From Notospermus geniculatus (taxonomy: Eukaryota; Nemertea; Pilidiophora; Heteronemertea; Lineidae), in NCBI GenBank assembly GCA_002633025.1, contig NMRB01001094.1:68594-132593 (forward strand): a stretch of DNA of 64,000 nucleotides, read 5' to 3'. Both the position numbers and the translations under genes were made by a program. Position 1 is the stretch's first letter; every line of letters begins with the position of its first letter. This document shows, piece after piece, positions 60,721 to 64,000 of the stretch. The notes below the pieces were generated by a model. That model made no database searches, was not told where the DNA came from, and worked only from the letters and a program-made list of their open reading frames with translations.

Positions 60721-62011
60721 CGGTTATGGCACTTTGTTGGTAATGTGGAAGTTGAGACCTAGACTGATACTTGTACTTGTAGACAAGTTTTGTAGACAAG
60801 TTTTGCATAAGATATCCTATCCATGTAGCCTACAAGAAAGGGACTTCTGAGCATACTTTCTGGTGTAATCCAAACTAACTGCTGTGGGGGGGGGACTGTG
60901 GTGTTTATTCCATGGTCTTGGTAACCTTTCATTTTGTAAGCAATTTATCATGAAGGGACCACACCCTAGAAGGCATGAAAGTTATCAGAAATGGACTACC
61001 GTATGGCACTGAAAAACTGGGTTATCAAATGCAAATAAATATCAATCACACCTAACAAATGCCGGGATTATCAGATAATTAGGCAAAAACTACAATTGCA
61101 GATGTTTGGGTTATCATAAAATGTGAACCACTCCCTCGCAGTCATTAGGGTTATCATAAAACAAAAACCGATTCCAAACCATTTTGCATTTAAAGCTCAT
61201 TTATCAACTGAAATCTCACCAAACGGAACCTTTATCTTTTCCTAATATAAAAGCATTACAGTTTTGATATTTTGAAAAGAAGGATTTTGTAGATAGCAAG
61301 TTGTGGTTATCTCAAAGCTTTTTATTCCACTCAGTAAAATTTATTTCATTTTAAATGATATTCTTTGATATGAATGATGAGTTTTGGACAAGGAAATCAA
61401 AATTAAGTTTTTCAACATTCGTCAAAATGTCAAAACAGAAGGTGTCCCCAAAGAGATATCGGTTCTGAGAATTTCATCACACAAAAGTGATCTCCAATTC
61501 ACCCTAAGAAACCTAGAACCATCAGTACAATTTGACTTATTCATGTGTTGCTGATCGTGCAACTTGGGATGAAACCTGCTGGGTTTCAATTCCATTTCAA
61601 GTCATCCTAATCACCTATGAAATTCACCCACTGATTGTACATATCTGTATAATAAACTACAGCCAGGTTGGGATGAATCAAAAATAATTTGGATGCCATG
61701 TGCCATTAAATACATATTCATCAACAACTTATCAAAGACTGTACATTAAAATTACTCACTTCACTCTTGTTGGCTTTTTTAAAACGAAGTTTGAAAAATT
61801 ACTGAAATTTGCTCCGTGGGTAATCCCACAGATGTCATTAAATACTGGTTCATCATGACTTTATCTTCACAGGAAGGGATGTGATTCAAATGAGAATTTC
61901 ATTCACCCTCTCATATTGGCTTTTCTAGGGGCAAATCAAATACTTTTCAGGAAGAAATACATCAAACTTTAGGGCTAAACCTGGACAATTCACCGAGTAT
62001 TGTATTGTACT
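60721..62011. other. Sequence present only in D3 copy 2
   Basis: About 1.3 kb of AT-rich non-coding sequence with a poly-G run near 60885-60894. GGGTTATCA-type words recur at about 61018, 61106 and 61148 (roughly 40-90 bp apart), a weak degenerate repeat. No gene. Its absence from copy 1 coincides with an N. Confidence 0.6.
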
Positions 62012-62272
62012 TCCATCAGGGCCGAAGCCAAGGCATTATTTGTCATGGTAAGTATGGAAGACACCATCTTAAACTACTCATGTTCCTTACTTGGGTGGGG
62101 TCTTTTACTTGCCCAGGGTCGGCCTACAAAGCACCATGGCTTATAAGGTTCCATGCAACGGACATGAAGAGCCAGGGGATGGTTAATCCATCATGGCCCA
62201 TTGGACTGGATTCGAACCCCGGGACCTGCCATTTGCTTTAGCACACATGATAACTACTAGGCCATCAGGACT
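62012..62272 (-). mobile_element. SINE family A, copy 8, full length
   Basis: Complete counterpart of 52408-52602. Tail-side body CATCAGGGCCGAAGCCAAGG, centre TTGGGTGGGGTCTTTTACTT, and tRNA-like head at the right with an intact B-box (GGGGTTCGAATCC on the minus strand). Confidence 0.87.
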
Positions 62273-63102
62273 CTTCTATTTAGGAGAAAGTCAAGACGAC
62301 ATTCAGTGCCACATGGGAACTACAGTGGGTGCTTGGATCCAGAAACTAGCTGAAATTTTACTTGCATTTCTTTTTGATAACTGGGCTTCAAAGATGCACC
62401 CAAATCAACCAAAACTGAGTGCTGGGTGCCCATACTGAGGCTAAATCATGGAGGATGTAATCAACTTGATGGACATGTAATCGAAAGCCTGGCAGAGGGG
62501 ATAGGTGTTGCTGTTTCCACCTACTATTCACTTGTTGTCATGTACAAGTCGGCATGCAAGTCATTCCTTCACAATGGCCGCAAATTGGTTCGCTCTCCGA
62601 GCCACAGCAGTGACCCTTGGCCGTCTTATTATTCTTGCATTAACATTGTGATTGCAATGATGAATATTTCACGAGAGGTGATACGCGGCGAGGAGAAGCA
62701 AAGCGCCCCATCGAATATGAATAGCCTCCGTCATGTGGAAAATAAGATGAAATGAAGTTGGGATATCCTCATACATTACGTGCAAATTCTGCCATTATGA
62801 AACGTGAACTGCATGGATGGATTTATCATGCTGTAAGAAATGCATTCAGATCACAAGATGCAAGATGGCCAACGCATCCGTATCTATTAAGGTCAATCCA
62901 TGCACTGATGTGATTTTCTCTTAGCTGTGTTCCACTGAAATTTCTTGCTTGTAGATGATTTACAGCAGCCCAAGGCCTGCTGCCAAAATGTTCCAAGGAA
63001 AATACTGAATTTGAAAAGCTTTTTTTCACGATAATGTCATTTATAATGCCACTCATGCCAGTTATATGGCACAGCCTAACCATGCAACCGGCCATGGAGG
63101 AT

Positions 63103-63202
63103 TTCCTTCATGCCTAGTGTGGTTGGCACATTGGCCTCCAAGGTTGAAGTAAGCAACGTTGAGCACAGTTAGCGAGTGGATGGGTGACCGGTGCATTTGA
63201 CT
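63103..63202 (+). mobile_element. 5S-rRNA-like SINE promoter, D3 copy 2
   Basis: Counterpart of 53412-53503 with GTTAGCGAGTGGATGGGTGA in place of GTTAGCATGTGGATGGGTGA and one base lost near ATGCCTAG. The 5S box A and box C are retained. Confidence 0.65.
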
Positions 63203-64000
63203 TTGACGATAGAAGCTCTCCACTTAAAGCCTTTTCAATGGTAATTTCGTTGCCACTTGCTAAATTCGGTCCCCTGCATCAATTTGGGAGGTTGTGCAGC
63301 AACTGTGCCATCAACGAGACTGTCGTAGGACAGGAAGTTGAGCTCCCATCATTCAGAAAATTTGATAACAAATTTGACTTCTATGACAGGTATCAGACAT
63401 TATAGTCAGGCTTCTTATTTCCTCAATACACCAATTTTTTCCATTCCAAAATCTTTCGACGAAAAGGTCGAAGGTTTAACAGGATAAGAAGACTTTTTAA
63501 CTTACGGTCCGATTTGAAACAGCATGGGTCAACAACCACAGGATAGCAAAAACCTGATGAAATGAACTAACATTAAATATAATCAAAAGTCCCATTAGAA
63601 TCTCAGCATGTCGAGGACCTAGTCTCACACCATTGATAGGTTTTATTGAACATTTTATTGATTATTTGTAATAATTTAATGAAACGACAGGATCAGTCTC
63701 AACTTCTTATAACATAATCATAATCTATTAATCTGTATAAATTGCTATTGATTTTTACTGATCAATTAAATCAATTACTGAGTGATAATAAGTTGACCTT
63801 TCATGCACTGATCTTTTTCTGAATTTCACAGAGAAATTGGGGTTTCTTGTGCAAGACTGATATTGGACGTAGGTTATTTATGAAGTGATGGAGGTTTAGA
63901 AATGAAAGTTCTTGCAATACGGGCCTCACTATTCCTTTTTTAACACCCTCTATTAATTGATAGAAATATACACCAAACACGCCAAAGTGTGTGGGGGGTC

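Larger units (their letters stand above)
55850..64000. repeat. Large duplication D3, copy 2, runs off the window
   Basis: Starts at GGGTAGCAACCTAGCAGTGG after a CATCATCATCTTCATC simple repeat. Same order of landmarks as copy 1: 28-bp minisatellite, AT-rich block, SINE A, identical block 2, 5S-like SINE. It contains 60721-62090, which is missing from copy 1. The 150-codon minus frame at 59467-59919 is broken by indels in copy 1, so it is not a gene. Confidence 0.93.

Noticed and set aside
17029-62241. Recurring HLKLLMFLTW-type peptide as a conserved protein domain
   Set aside because: It appears only in short plus-strand frames that overlap antisense SINE family A copies, so it is SINE sequence translated by chance.

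Overview
This is a eukaryotic window, almost certainly from a marine invertebrate with an outbred and highly heterozygous genome. A cephalochordate, hemichordate, echinoderm or lophotrochozoan would all fit, and I cannot choose from sequence alone. It has no operons, no ribosome-binding sites and no dense reading frames. It does have tRNA-derived and 5S-like SINEs, foldback MITEs, minisatellites and long AT-rich non-coding stretches full of TAAT/ATTA motifs. I find no host protein-coding gene or exon that I can defend. The only protein-level signal is a decayed non-LTR retrotransposon on the minus strand at about 24.8-26.25 kb.

Layout. 0-0.3 kb: a low-complexity repeat with a terminal palindrome. 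0.3-21.8 kb: intergenic sequence with scattered SINE heads, two minisatellites, a foldback element (9.1 kb) and two copies of a MITE carrying telomere-like CCCTAA motifs (14.8 and 19.1 kb). 21.8-23.8 kb and 28.3-30.0 kb: two direct duplications, each split by a single N. In each pair one copy carries a transposon insertion and the other has the empty site, so they look like two alleles left unmerged at contig ends. 24.8-26.3 kb: the retrotransposon remnant. 27.0-27.2 kb: a 49-bp tandem array whose units fold like a tRNA T-arm. 37.6-39.1 kb: a 574-bp direct repeat around a 352-bp spacer. 39.13-39.68 kb: one SINE broken by two different foldback elements. 41.3-42.2 kb: a large minisatellite. 45.5 kb: a perfect 38-bp inverted repeat.

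47.4-64.0 kb: a large direct duplication. Copy 1 runs from 47,447 to at least 54,312, and copy 2 from 55,850 to the window end. It carries in both copies a 28-bp minisatellite, a tRNA-derived SINE, a 5S-like SINE promoter and blocks that are identical between copies. Copy 1 contains an N at 52,407 exactly where copy 2 has 1,370 extra bases.

The genes do not form a pathway. The window reads as a gene desert, possibly regulatory, repeatedly hit by small mobile elements, and partly inflated by unmerged haplotypes. I did not find a convincing new biological system. The best leads are the polymorphic MITE insertions with exact target duplications, the T-arm-like hairpin array, the 5S-like SINE and the blocks with no difference between the large duplicates.
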